From Streptomyces hyaluromycini (GTDB lineage Bacteria > Actinomycetota > Actinomycetes > Streptomycetales > Streptomycetaceae), in NCBI RefSeq assembly GCF_002217755.1, contig NZ_BCFL01000046.1:1-40997 (forward strand): a stretch of DNA of 40,997 nt. Direction: 5' to 3'. A program made the position numbers and the translations under genes. The notes beneath the pieces are model-generated. The model made no database searches, was not told the DNA's origin, and saw only the letters and a program-made list of their open reading frames with translations. Position 1 is the stretch's first letter; the number at the start of each line of letters is the position of its first letter. Shown here piece by piece: positions 8,139 through 15,319 of this stretch.

Positions 8139-9754
8139 GCCCCGCGATCACGCTGGCGGCCGGCGAGGCCAGCGAGCACCGGACCCTGATCATCACCCTG
8201 TTCGCGGTGTTCGTCGCCGCGACCCTCGTCATCACCATCTGGGCGGGCCGCCAGACCAAGGACGCCGCCGACTTCTACGCGGGCGGCCGCCAGTTCACCG
8301 GCTTCCAGAACGGCCTCGCCGTCTCCGGCGACTACATGTCCGCCGCGTCCTTCCTCGGCATCGCCGGCGCCATCGCCCTCTTCGGTTACGACGGCTTCCT
8401 GTACTCCATCGGCTTCCTGGTCGCCTGGCTCGTCGCCCTGCTCCTGGTCGCCGAGCCGCTGCGCAACTCCGGCCGCTACACCATGGGCGACGTGCTGGCC
8501 TACCGCATGCGCCAGCGCCCGGTCCGGACCGCCGCCGGCACCTCGACCATCGTCGTCTCGATCTTCTACCTGCTGGCCCAGATGGCGGGAGCGGGCGTCC
8601 TCGTCTCCCTCCTCCTCGGCATCACCAGCGACGGCGGCAAGATCGGCATCGTCGCCCTGGTCGGCGTCCTGATGATCGTCTACGTCACCATCGGCGGCAT
8701 GAAGGGCACCACCTGGGTCCAGATGGTCAAGGCCGTGCTGCTCATCGCGGGCGCCCTGCTGCTGACCTTCATGGTCCTGGCCAAGTTCCACTTCAACGTC
8801 TCCGACCTGCTCGGCAAGGCCGCCGACAACAGCGGCAAGGGCGCCGCCTTCCTGGAGCCCGGCCTCAAGTACGGCGCCACCGGCACCAGCAAGCTGGACT
8901 TCCTCTCCCTCGGCATCGCCCTGGTCCTCGGCACCGCCGGCCTGCCGCACATCCTGATCCGCTTCTACACCGTGCCCACCGCCAAGGCGGCCCGGAAGTC
9001 GGTCCTCTGGGCGATCGGCCTGATCGGCGCCTTCTACCTGATGACCCTCGCCCTCGGCTTCGGCGCGGCCGCGCTGATCAAACCGGACGAGATCATCGCG
9101 TCCAACAAGTCCGGCAACACCGCGGCCCCCCTCCTCGCCCTCCACCTGGGCGGCGTCGACTCCAACTGGGGCGCGATCCTGCTGGCCACGATCTCGGCGG
9201 TGGCCTTTGCGACGATCCTCGCGGTGGTCGCGGGCCTCACCCTGGCGTCCTCGTCGTCCTTCGCGCACGACATCTACGCCAACGTCATCAAGAAGGGCCA
9301 GGCCACCGAGAAGCAGGAGATCAACGCCGCCCGGTACGCCACGGTCGGCATCGGCGCCGTCTCCATCCTTCTCGGCGCGCTGGCCCGCGACCTGAACGTC
9401 GCCGGCCTGGTCGCCCTCGCCTTCGCGGTCGCCGCCTCCGCCAATCTGCCGACCATCCTCTACAGCCTCTTCTGGAAGCGGTTCACCACCGCCGGAGCGC
9501 TCTGGTCGATCTACGGCGGCCTGGTCACCGCGGTCGGCCTGGTGCTGTTCTCGCCGGTGGTGTCCGGCAAGGAGACGTCGATGTTCCCGCACGTCGACTT
9601 CCACTGGTTCCCGCTGGAGAACCCGGGCATCATCTCGATCCCGGTCGGCTTCCTCCTCGGCGTCGTGGGCACTCTGCTGTCCAAGGAGGCCCCGGACGCC
9701 GAGAAGTACGCGGAGCTGGAGGTGCGGTCCCTGACAGGTACCGGAGCGCACTGA
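8135..9754 (+). CDS. actP: Cation/acetate symporter, sodium:solute symporter family (ActP/MctC type)
   Basis: A 539-residue transporter with about thirteen membrane helices. The N-terminus has the SSS-family pattern GRQTKDAADFYAGGRQFTGFQNGLAVSGDYMSAASFLG broken over residues 33-70, with the small-residue TM1 that binds the cation and substrate. A long extramembrane loop near residues 220-255 (KFHFNVSDLLGKAADNSGKG) is typical of ActP/MctC proteins. Family members take up acetate and other short monocarboxylates with sodium or protons. Translational coupling to the DUF485 gene supports that substrate class. The exact range (acetate, propionate, pyruvate) cannot be read from sequence. Confidence 0.88.
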   Translation: MSPAITLAAGEASEHRTLIITLFAVFVAATLVITIWAGRQTKDAADFYAGGRQFTGFQNGLAVSGDYMSAASFLGIAGAIALFGYDGFLYSIGFLVAWLVALLLVAEPLRNSGRYTMGDVLAYRMRQRPVRTAAGTSTIVVSIFYLLAQMAGAGVLVSLLLGITSDGGKIGIVALVGVLMIVYVTIGGMKGTTWVQMVKAVLLIAGALLLTFMVLAKFHFNVSDLLGKAADNSGKGAAFLEPGLKYGATGTSKLDFLSLGIALVLGTAGLPHILIRFYTVPTAKAARKSVLWAIGLIGAFYLMTLALGFGAAALIKPDEIIASNKSGNTAAPLLALHLGGVDSNWGAILLATISAVAFATILAVVAGLTLASSSSFAHDIYANVIKKGQATEKQEINAARYATVGIGAVSILLGALARDLNVAGLVALAFAVAASANLPTILYSLFWKRFTTAGALWSIYGGLVTAVGLVLFSPVVSGKETSMFPHVDFHWFPLENPGIISIPVGFLLGVVGTLLSKEAPDAEKYAELEVRSLTGTGAH

Positions 9755-9759
9755 GCTTC

Positions 9760-9815
9760 GTACGACTGGCCGCGTCGACGGGATCGTAGAGTCCTACGAC
9801 GCGGCCGCGTCGTAC
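9760..9815 (+). other. Nested inverted repeats between actP and moaA
   Basis: GTACGAC (9760-9766) pairs with GTCGTAC (9809-9815), and CCGCGTCG (9770-9777) pairs with CGACGCGG (9797-9804), giving a long interrupted stem. Inside the loop TCGTAG-agtc-CTACGA (9784-9799) forms a competing small hairpin that overlaps the inner stem. It may be the actP terminator or a conformational element ahead of moaA. There is no T-tract. Confidence 0.5.
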
Positions 9816-9907
9816 CTCGTGGCATCGGGCCCGTCGCGATGTCAGTGGTGTCACGTAGGCTCGCAGGTGACGGGAAAGAACTGGTTCGGACGCGGGAGGG
9901 GGCCCAC

Positions 9908-10897
9908 GTGCTCATCGACACCTATGGCCGGGTGGCCACCGACCTGAGGGTCTCGCTGACCGACCGGTGCAATCTGCGCTGTACGTACTGCATGCCCGAG
10001 GAGGGGCTGCAGTGGCTGGCCAAGCCCGACCTGCTCACGGACGACGAGATCGTCCGGCTGATCGACATCGCCGTCCGCCTGCTGGGCGTCGAGGAGGTCC
10101 GCTTCACCGGGGGCGAGCCGCTGCTGCGTCCGGGGCTGGTCGGCATAGTGGAGCGGGTGGCGGCCCTGGCCCCCCGCCCCCGGATGTCCCTGACGACCAA
10201 CGGCATCGGCCTGCGCCGCACCGCGACGGCCCTGAAGGCAGCCGGCCTGGACCGGGTCAACGTCTCCCTGGACACCCTCCGCCCGGACGTCTTCAAGACC
10301 CTCACCCGCCGCGACCGCCACCAGGACGTCCTGGACGGCCTCCGGGCCGCCCACGACGCCGGCCTCACCCCGGTCAAGGTCAACACGGTCCTGATGCCGG
10401 GGCTGAACGAGGACGAGGCCCCCGACCTGCTTGCCTGGGCGGTGGCCCACGGCTACGAGCTGCGCTTCATCGAGCAGATGCCCCTGGACGCCCAGCACGG
10501 CTGGAAGCGCGACAGCATGGTGACGGCCGGGGACATCCTCGCCTCGCTGCGCACCCGCTTCGACCTCACCTCCGAGGGCGCGGACGACCGCGGCTCGGCC
10601 CCGGCGGAGCGCTGGCTGGTCGACGGCGGCCCGCACCGCGTCGGCGTCATCGCCTCGGTCACCCGCCCGTTCTGCGCGGCCTGCGACCGCACCCGCCTCA
10701 CGGCCGACGGCCAGATACGGACCTGCCTGTTCGCGCGGGAGGAGACGGACCTGCGCGGTGCGCTCCGCTCGGACGCGCCGGACGAGGAGATCGCCCGCCG
10801 CTGGCGGCTGGCGATGTGGGGGAAGAAGGCGGGGGCGGGACTGGACGATCCGGCGTTCGTGCAGCCGGACCGCCCGATGTCCGCGATCGGCGGCTAG
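9908..10897 (+). CDS. moaA: GTP 3',8-cyclase MoaA (molybdenum cofactor biosynthesis)
   Basis: A 329-residue radical-SAM enzyme that starts molybdopterin synthesis by cyclising GTP. The N-terminal cluster cysteines are Cys21, Cys25 and Cys28 in DRCNLRCTYC. The SAM-binding glycines appear in FTGGEPLL. The C-terminal second iron-sulfur cluster motif is CAACDRTRLTADGQIRTC, and the protein ends in the usual Gly-Gly (MSAIGG). The GTG at 9908, preceded by a GGGAGGGGG ribosome site, gives the normal family length; the ATG at 9839 would add a tail not expected in MoaA. No other moa genes are nearby, so the pathway is split in this genome. Confidence 0.93.
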   Translation: MLIDTYGRVATDLRVSLTDRCNLRCTYCMPEEGLQWLAKPDLLTDDEIVRLIDIAVRLLGVEEVRFTGGEPLLRPGLVGIVERVAALAPRPRMSLTTNGIGLRRTATALKAAGLDRVNVSLDTLRPDVFKTLTRRDRHQDVLDGLRAAHDAGLTPVKVNTVLMPGLNEDEAPDLLAWAVAHGYELRFIEQMPLDAQHGWKRDSMVTAGDILASLRTRFDLTSEGADDRGSAPAERWLVDGGPHRVGVIASVTRPFCAACDRTRLTADGQIRTCLFAREETDLRGALRSDAPDEEIARRWRLAMWGKKAGAGLDDPAFVQPDRPMSAIGG

Positions 10898-10903
10898 CCC
10901 GGC

Positions 10904-11125
10904 CTACTCGGCCCGCTCGGGCGACTCAGACTCCCACTCCCGCAACAGCACGACGTCCTTCAAGAACCCCCGCACCCCCAGGAACTGCGAGAGATGCTCC
11001 CGGTGCTCCTCACAGGCGAGCCAGGTCTTGCGCCGCTCCGGCGTGTGGATCTTCGGGTTGTTCCACGCCAGCACCCACACGGCGTCGGCGCGACAGCCCT
11101 TCGCTGAACAAATGACGTCACTCAC
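10904..11125 (-). CDS. Conserved small Cys/His-rich protein (often labelled acetone carboxylase in Streptomyces)
   Basis: A 73-residue protein, or 85 if an ATG at 11161 is used. It begins VSDVICSAKGC and contains CEEHREH, so a C-x4-C plus C-x2-H-x2-H arrangement could bind one zinc. Middle residues include WVLAWNNPKIHTPERRKTW, positively charged with tryptophans. Homologues in Streptomyces are, to my knowledge, widespread and carry the unsupported label acetone carboxylase; nothing here resembles a carboxylase subunit. It converges on moaA with 6 bp between stops. I prefer the GTG at 11125, since the extra twelve residues upstream overlap terminator-like DNA. Confidence 0.7.
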   Translation of the reverse strand: MSDVICSAKGCRADAVWVLAWNNPKIHTPERRKTWLACEEHREHLSQFLGVRGFLKDVVLLREWESESPERAE

Positions 11126-11148
11126 TGCTTCGTCTCGCAGTCTCGCAA

Positions 11149-11209
11149 AAAAGCCCCGCAAACAAGGCGACGCCGAGCAGCCACGGGGGGAGCTGCCCGG
11201 CGTCGGTCC
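11149..11209 (-). terminator. Hairpin plus T-tract between the DUF3099 gene and the small Cys/His gene
   Basis: Read on the minus strand, CGACGCCG pairs with CGGCGTCG around an inner GCAGC/GCTGC (about 11170-11209). A second short stem (GCC...GGC with GCGGGGC) follows and then a run of six T. This fits a Rho-independent terminator for the DUF3099 transcript, or an attenuator in front of the small downstream gene. Confidence 0.5.
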
Positions 11210-11349
11210 GTCGCTCCGACGGGGGATGCGGAGCGCGTACGCAGTATGTCACGGGTCACCCTTGGCCCGGCACTGGAACAGCACGATAGATCTGAGCATT
11301 TCTTGAGCTTCGCGTGGAGTCGCCGCCTGTCCGCGACGGGTCCCGATCC

Positions 11350-11781
11350 TCAGACCGACTCCGGACGCTCGCCGCTCACCGCCCCCGCCGCCGGGTCCGC
11401 CACCACGTCCTCCGGGACGGATTCCGCATGGGTCGCCTCCGCCCGCGGCGGCGCGATCTCCCCCACTGCCGAAAGCGTGGGAGGTGCCCCCAGCCGGGTC
11501 GGCGCGACCCCGAAGGTCGACGGAAGCGACGGCGGCCGTTCCCGTCCGGCGTTGGCGATCACCACGGCGACATAGGGGAGCAGCGCCCCGAGCACCAAGG
11601 CCACGACGGCGACGTACCGTTCGACGTTCCACAACGTCACCGCGAGGATCACCGACATGGTCCGGATGGTCATCGAGATGATGTACCGTCGCTGCCGGCC
11701 GCGTACGTCCTCCGCCAGGCCGGTGCGGGCTCCGGTGATCCGGAACACCTGGACGTTGCCGTCGCCGCGCTGCTTCCGCAT
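11350..11781 (-). CDS. DUF3099 domain membrane protein
   Basis: A 143-residue protein. Its N-terminal part, FRITGARTGLAEDVRGRQRRYIISMTIRT, matches the actinobacterial DUF3099 pattern, followed by two close membrane helices (about residues 35-75). The remaining half is a low-complexity Pro/Ala/Glu tail. Part of this tail (PPTLSAVGE) is encoded by a dispersed Streptomyces-type palindromic repeat at 11458-11493, suggesting insertion into the gene. The ATG at 11781 is preceded by GGTGGA at good spacing; the GTG three bases earlier is possible. Function is unknown. Confidence 0.8.
   Translation of the reverse strand: MRKQRGDGNVQVFRITGARTGLAEDVRGRQRRYIISMTIRTMSVILAVTLWNVERYVAVVALVLGALLPYVAVVIANAGRERPPSLPSTFGVAPTRLGAPPTLSAVGEIAPPRAEATHAESVPEDVVADPAAGAVSGERPESV
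11458..11493. repeat. Palindromic dispersed repeat inside the DUF3099 gene
   Basis: CTCCCCCACTGC, a short CGAAA loop and GCGTGGGAG followed by GTGCCCCCA form an imperfect stem-loop. This motif type is common between and sometimes inside Streptomyces genes. It lies in frame in the C-terminal tail of the DUF3099 protein and adds about a dozen residues. Confidence 0.55.
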
Positions 11782-11929
11782 CACATTCCACCATTCGCCC
11801 GCATCGGACTCACCCCGGCCCGTACCCGGTCCGCACCCGCTCGGGGACCCGGGCCAGGACGCTTCCCACGTTACGCCGCGCCTGCGCCGCCTTCGAGACC
11901 GGGTCGCCCTCCCGCCTGCGTGAACGCCC

Positions 11930-11992
11930 TGCGCCGTAGCGCGTACGGCCGTACCGACATGCGCCGTACGGCGTACGGACCGAGACTTGGCG
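11930..11992. repeat. GTAC-rich direct and inverted repeats upstream of the GlsB-like gene
   Basis: A roughly 20-bp block beginning TGCGCCGTA at 11930 recurs with small changes at 11970, a spacing of 40 bp. It includes the palindromes GTACGGCCGTAC (11943-11954) and CGCCGTACGGCG (11972-11983). Being 35-97 bp before the start codon at 12027, it is a candidate regulatory region. Confidence 0.45.
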
Positions 11993-12026
11993 TAATGCTC
12001 ACGTCGAGCCGTACGAGGAGGCAGTC

Positions 12027-12305
12027 ATGGGCTGGTTGTGGGCGATCATCGTGGGTTTCGTGCTGGGCCTGATCGCGAAGGCGGTCATCCCGGGCAAGCA
12101 GCACAGCCCCCTCTGGCTGACGACCATCTTCGGCATCCTGGGCGCCGTCGCCGGCAACGCGATCGCCCGCGCGGTGGGCGTGGCGGCGACACCGGGCATC
12201 GACTGGACCCGCCACCTGTTCCAGCTGGTGGCGGCGATCATCATCGTCTTCCTGGGCGACATGGCGTACACGGCGACACTGGGGAAACGAAAGCAGCGCA
12301 TCTGA
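12027..12305 (+). CDS. GlsB/YeaQ/YmgE family stress-response membrane protein
   Basis: A 92-residue protein with three hydrophobic segments: MGWLWAIIVGFVLGLIAKAV, then LTTIFGILGAVAGNAIARAV, and LVAAIIIVFLGDMAY. This is the transglycosylase-associated (GlsB) family architecture, found in small membrane proteins induced by envelope or general stress in other bacteria. The name does not imply an enzymatic role. A GAGGAGG ribosome site precedes the ATG. Repeated GTAC palindromes upstream may mediate its control. The gene is followed by a short perfect hairpin and then convergent tyrS. Confidence 0.85.
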   Translation: MGWLWAIIVGFVLGLIAKAVIPGKQHSPLWLTTIFGILGAVAGNAIARAVGVAATPGIDWTRHLFQLVAAIIIVFLGDMAYTATLGKRKQRI

Positions 12306-12322
12306 GAGCGCCCCCGGCTGGA

Positions 12323-12340
12323 GCGCCCCTTTAGGGGCGC
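12323..12340 (+). terminator. Short perfect hairpin after the GlsB-like gene
   Basis: GCGCCCCT, a TT turn and AGGGGCGC form a compact GC-rich stem 18 bp beyond the stop codon. It abuts the dispersed GGGGAACTGCGCGA repeat. Confidence 0.55.
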
Positions 12341-12368
12341 GGGGAACTGCGCGACCAGCCACGACGCA
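12339..12368 (+). repeat. Dispersed Streptomyces repeat, copy 1
   Basis: A 30-bp block beginning GCGGGGAACTGCGCGACC. It recurs at 37689-37718 with two differences (C/T and G/A). Both copies lie beyond a plus-strand gene and before a convergent minus-strand gene. The motif is a familiar intergenic repeat in Streptomyces genomes. Confidence 0.7.
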
Positions 12369-12404
12369 CGCGCGGCCCGCAGAACACCCGCACCCCCATG
12401 GCGC

Positions 12405-13673
12405 TCACGAACCGACGACCTCCACCGCCGCCAGGTTCTTCTTCCCCCGCCGCAGCACCAGCCACCGCCCGTGCAGCAGCTCCGCAGGCTCCGGCACCGC
12501 GTCCTCGGCGGTCACCTTCACGTTGTTCACGTAGGCCCCGCCCTCCTTCACGGTCCGCCGCGCGGCGGACTTGGAGGCCACCAGCCCGACCTCGGCGAAC
12601 AGGTCGACCACCGGACCCAGCTCGGCGACCTTGACATGCGGCACCTCGGACAGCGCCGCGGCCAGCGTCCGATCGTCCAGCTCCGCCAGCTCGCCCTGCC
12701 CGAAGAGGGCACGGGACGCGGCCATCACGGCAGCCGTCTGGTCGGCGCCGTGCACCAGCGTGGTCAGCTCCTCGGCCAGCGCCCGCTGAGCGGCCCGCGC
12801 CTGCGGACGCTCCTCGGTCTGCTTCTCCAGTTCCTCAAGCTCCGCAGGGGACTTGAAGGACAGGATCCGCATGTACGTCGAGATGTCCCGGTCGTCCACG
12901 TTCAGCCAGAACTGGTAGAACGCGTACGGCGTCGTCATCTCGGCGTCGAGCCAGATGGCTCCGCCCTCGGTCTTGCCGAACTTCGTGCCGTCCGCCTTGG
13001 TCATCAGCGGCGTCGCCAGCGCGTGCACGCTGGCGTGCGGCTCCAGGCGGTGGATCAGGTCCAGACCCGCCGTGAGGTTGCCCCACTGATCGCTGCCGCC
13101 CTGCTGGAGCGTGCAGCCGTACAGCCGGAACAGCTGGAGGAAGTCCATGCCCTGGAGGATCTGGTAGCTGAACTCCGTGTAGCTGATGCCCTGGTCGGAC
13201 TCCAGGCGGCGCGCCACGGAGTCCTTGGTCAGCATCTTGTTGACGCGGAAGTGCTTGCCGATGTCCCGCAGGAACTCGATCGCGGACAGGCCCTCGGTCC
13301 AGTCGAGGTTGTTGACCATGACGGCCGCGTTCTCGCCCTCGAAGGACAGGAACGGCTCGATCTGGGCGCGCAGCCTGCCGACCCAGCCGGCGACCGTCTC
13401 GGGGTCGTTGAGCGTGCGCTCGGCCGTCGGGCGCGGGTCGCCGATCAGACCCGTCGCACCGCCCACCAGAGCCAGCGGCCGGTGACCGGCCTGCTGGAGC
13501 CGGCGCACGGTGAGCACCTGCACCAGATGCCCGACGTGCAGGGACGGCGCGGTCGGGTCGAAACCGCAATAGAACGTGACGGGACCGTCCGCGAGCGCCT
13601 TGCGCAAAGCGTCCTCGTCAGTGGACAGGGCGAACAGCCCCCGCCACTTCAGCTCGTCGACGATGTCCGTCAC
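12405..13673 (-). CDS. tyrS: Tyrosyl-tRNA synthetase
   Basis: A 422-residue class I aminoacyl-tRNA synthetase. The HIGH-type motif is HVGHL near residue 46 after GFDPTAPSL, and the KMSKS-type motif is KFGKTEGG near residue 231. The tyrosine pocket segment TEFSYQILQGMDFLQL and the tRNA/ATP region QQGGSDQWGN are typical of bacterial TyrRS. The last 65 residues form an S4-like RNA-binding domain (SKSAARRTVKEGGAYVNN). Length and motifs are normal, so it should be the housekeeping enzyme. I do not see a clear T-box leader in the 70 bp between it and tldE. Confidence 0.96.
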   Translation of the reverse strand: MTDIVDELKWRGLFALSTDEDALRKALADGPVTFYCGFDPTAPSLHVGHLVQVLTVRRLQQAGHRPLALVGGATGLIGDPRPTAERTLNDPETVAGWVGRLRAQIEPFLSFEGENAAVMVNNLDWTEGLSAIEFLRDIGKHFRVNKMLTKDSVARRLESDQGISYTEFSYQILQGMDFLQLFRLYGCTLQQGGSDQWGNLTAGLDLIHRLEPHASVHALATPLMTKADGTKFGKTEGGAIWLDAEMTTPYAFYQFWLNVDDRDISTYMRILSFKSPAELEELEKQTEERPQARAAQRALAEELTTLVHGADQTAAVMAASRALFGQGELAELDDRTLAAALSEVPHVKVAELGPVVDLFAEVGLVASKSAARRTVKEGGAYVNNVKVTAEDAVPEPAELLHGRWLVLRRGKKNLAAVEVVGS

Positions 13674-13752
13674 GGTTCTCGTATCTCCTTGAGCGATCTT
13701 CGGCAGATCTCTGGATGATCTTCGGGCAGTCGTACGACCACCGGCTACGAGG

Positions 13753-15147
13753 TTATACGCCCTGACTGACAGAGCTCATATTGAAGTCGGGCACGCGCAG
13801 CGCGGGCATCGCCGTCCTAGTGAACCAGTCGCTCCACTCCCTCGGCAGCGTCTTTTCCGTGCGCCCGGCCTCGGCCGCCCGCCCCAGCAGGTCCACCGGC
13901 GACTCGTTGAACCGGAAGTTGTTCACCTGCCCGGTGACCTGGCCGTTCTCCACCAGGTAGACGCCGTCCCGGGTCAGGCCCGTGAGCAGCAGCGTCGCCG
14001 GGTCGACCTCGCGGATGTACCAGAGACAGGTCAGCAGCAGCCCGCGCTCGGTCGACGCGACCATGTCCTCCAGGGAGCGGTCCTGGCCGCCGTCGAGGAT
14101 CAGGTTGCCGCCCGCCGGGGCGACCGGCAGCCCGGTGAGGCCCGCGCTGTGCCGGGTGGTCGTCAGGTGCTCCAGCCTGCCGCCCGCGATCCACTCGGTG
14201 GGGGCGACCGGCAGCCCGTTGTCGAAGACCGACTGGTCTCCGCCGGAGGAGTGTGCGACGACGAAGGGCGCGCACTCCAGACCCGGCTCGTTCGGGTCGC
14301 TGCGCAGGGTCAGCGGCAGATCGGTCAGCTTCTCGCCGACCCGGGTGCCGCCGCCCGGCTTGGAGAACACCGTCCTTCCTTCTGCCGCGTCCCGCCCGGA
14401 CGCCGACCACAGCTGGTAGATCAGCAGGTCGGCGACGGCGGTCGGCGGCAGCAGCGTCTCGTACCGGCCGGCCGGGAGGTCCACGCGCCGCTCGGCCCAG
14501 CCCAGCCGTACGGCGAGCTCGGCGTCGAGCGCGCCGGGGTCGACGTCCTTGAAGTCCCGCGTGGACCGCCCGGCCCAGGCCGAGCGCGTACGGTCCGGCG
14601 ACTTGGCGTTCAGCTCCAGCGTGCCGGTGGGCTGGTCGTGCCGCAGCCGCAGCCCGGTCGAGGTGCCCACGTACGTCGACACCAGCTCGTGGTTGGCGAA
14701 GCCGTACAGCTCGCGACCGCCGGCACGCGCGCGTGCGAAGGCCTCGCCGAGCGCCGGGGCGAAGTCGGCGAACACGGCGGAGGAGGTCTCGGCGGGCGCG
14801 TCCGTGAAGTCCGGAGCCTCAGTTACGCCGGTGACCAGCGGCTGGGCGTCCTCGGCGGGCCCGGCACCGCGCGCGGCGGCCTCGGCGGCCCGCACCAGCG
14901 GCTCCAGGTCGTCCGCGGTCACGGCCGCCCGGGACACCACGCCCGAGGCGGTGCCCTCCTTGCCGTCGACCGTCGCGACGACGGTGAGCGAACGGCCGCG
15001 CGTGACGCCGTTCGTGGTGAGCGCGTTGCCGGCCCAGCGCAGGTTGGCGGTGGAGTGCTCGTCGGCGATGACCACACAGCCGTCGGCCCGCGACAGCTCC
15101 AGAGCGCGCTCGACGATCTCGTGCGGCTTGCTGCTACGGGCGCTCAT
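13753..15147 (-). CDS. TldE/PmbA-type subunit of the TldD/TldE metallopeptidase
   Basis: A 464-residue protein of the TldD/PmbA family without a metal-binding HExxxH motif, as expected for the non-catalytic TldE (PmbA) partner. Recognisable parts are the N-terminal helical segment EIVERALELSRADGCVVIADE and the C-terminal glycine-rich LLLTGLTRDGVYLVENGQVTGQVNNFRFNESP region, shortened here to its order. TldD/TldE heterodimers degrade unfolded peptides and trim peptide natural products such as microcins. The ATG at 15147 overlaps the stop of a repeat-encoded mini-ORF (ATGA) and has AGGAGG seven bases upstream. In the related simple layout it would overlap the tldD stop directly. Confidence 0.88.
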   Translation of the reverse strand: MSARSSKPHEIVERALELSRADGCVVIADEHSTANLRWAGNALTTNGVTRGRSLTVVATVDGKEGTASGVVSRAAVTADDLEPLVRAAEAAARGAGPAEDAQPLVTGVTEAPDFTDAPAETSSAVFADFAPALGEAFARARAGGRELYGFANHELVSTYVGTSTGLRLRHDQPTGTLELNAKSPDRTRSAWAGRSTRDFKDVDPGALDAELAVRLGWAERRVDLPAGRYETLLPPTAVADLLIYQLWSASGRDAAEGRTVFSKPGGGTRVGEKLTDLPLTLRSDPNEPGLECAPFVVAHSSGGDQSVFDNGLPVAPTEWIAGGRLEHLTTTRHSAGLTGLPVAPAGGNLILDGGQDRSLEDMVASTERGLLLTCLWYIREVDPATLLLTGLTRDGVYLVENGQVTGQVNNFRFNESPVDLLGRAAEAGRTEKTLPREWSDWFTRTAMPALRVPDFNMSSVSQGV

Positions 15148-15233
15148 CGACCGGCCTCCTGCGTGGTGTTGAGACTGTGCTTTCCCGGGAGGCAACCCCC
15201 GGACCCCCGGCCGAGTCCTGCACTGACGCTCAT
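15144..15233 (-). CDS. Repeat-encoded 29-residue mini-ORF B
   Basis: Starts at an ATG that overlaps the stop of mini-ORF A and ends in a TGA that overlaps the tldE start. It encodes 29 residues beginning MSVSAGLGRGSGG and ending NTTQEAGR, identical to mini-ORF A. It has an AGGAGG ribosome site seven bases before the ATG. The peptide is Gly-rich with no recognisable domain; its value may lie in ribosome passage rather than product. Confidence 0.4.
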   Translation of the reverse strand: MSVSAGLGRGSGGCLPGKHSLNTTQEAGR

Positions 15234-15319
15234 CGACCGGCCTCCTGCGTGGTGTTGAGACTGTGCTTTCCCGGGAGGCAACCCCCGGACCCCCGGCCGA
15301 GTCCTGCACTGACGCTCAT
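15230..15319 (-). CDS. Repeat-encoded 29-residue mini-ORF A
   Basis: Begins at the ATG overlapping the tldD stop (ATGA) with AGGAGG upstream, and ends by overlapping the start of mini-ORF B. Its C-terminal eight residues repeat the tldD C-terminus. Because the period of 86 is one base short of 29 codons, the ATGA overlap is regenerated exactly in each unit, so the reading chain tldD, A, B, tldE is unbroken. Confidence 0.4.
   Translation of the reverse strand: MSVSAGLGRGSGGCLPGKHSLNTTQEAGR

Noticed and set aside
10904..11161. Acetone carboxylase subunit
   Set aside because: The protein is far too small and has only a zinc-binding-like Cys/His pattern; the label appears to be a carried-over misannotation.
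12471..13718. Long plus-strand frame opposite tyrS
   Set aside because: Antisense shadow without domains; tyrS on the minus strand is unambiguous.
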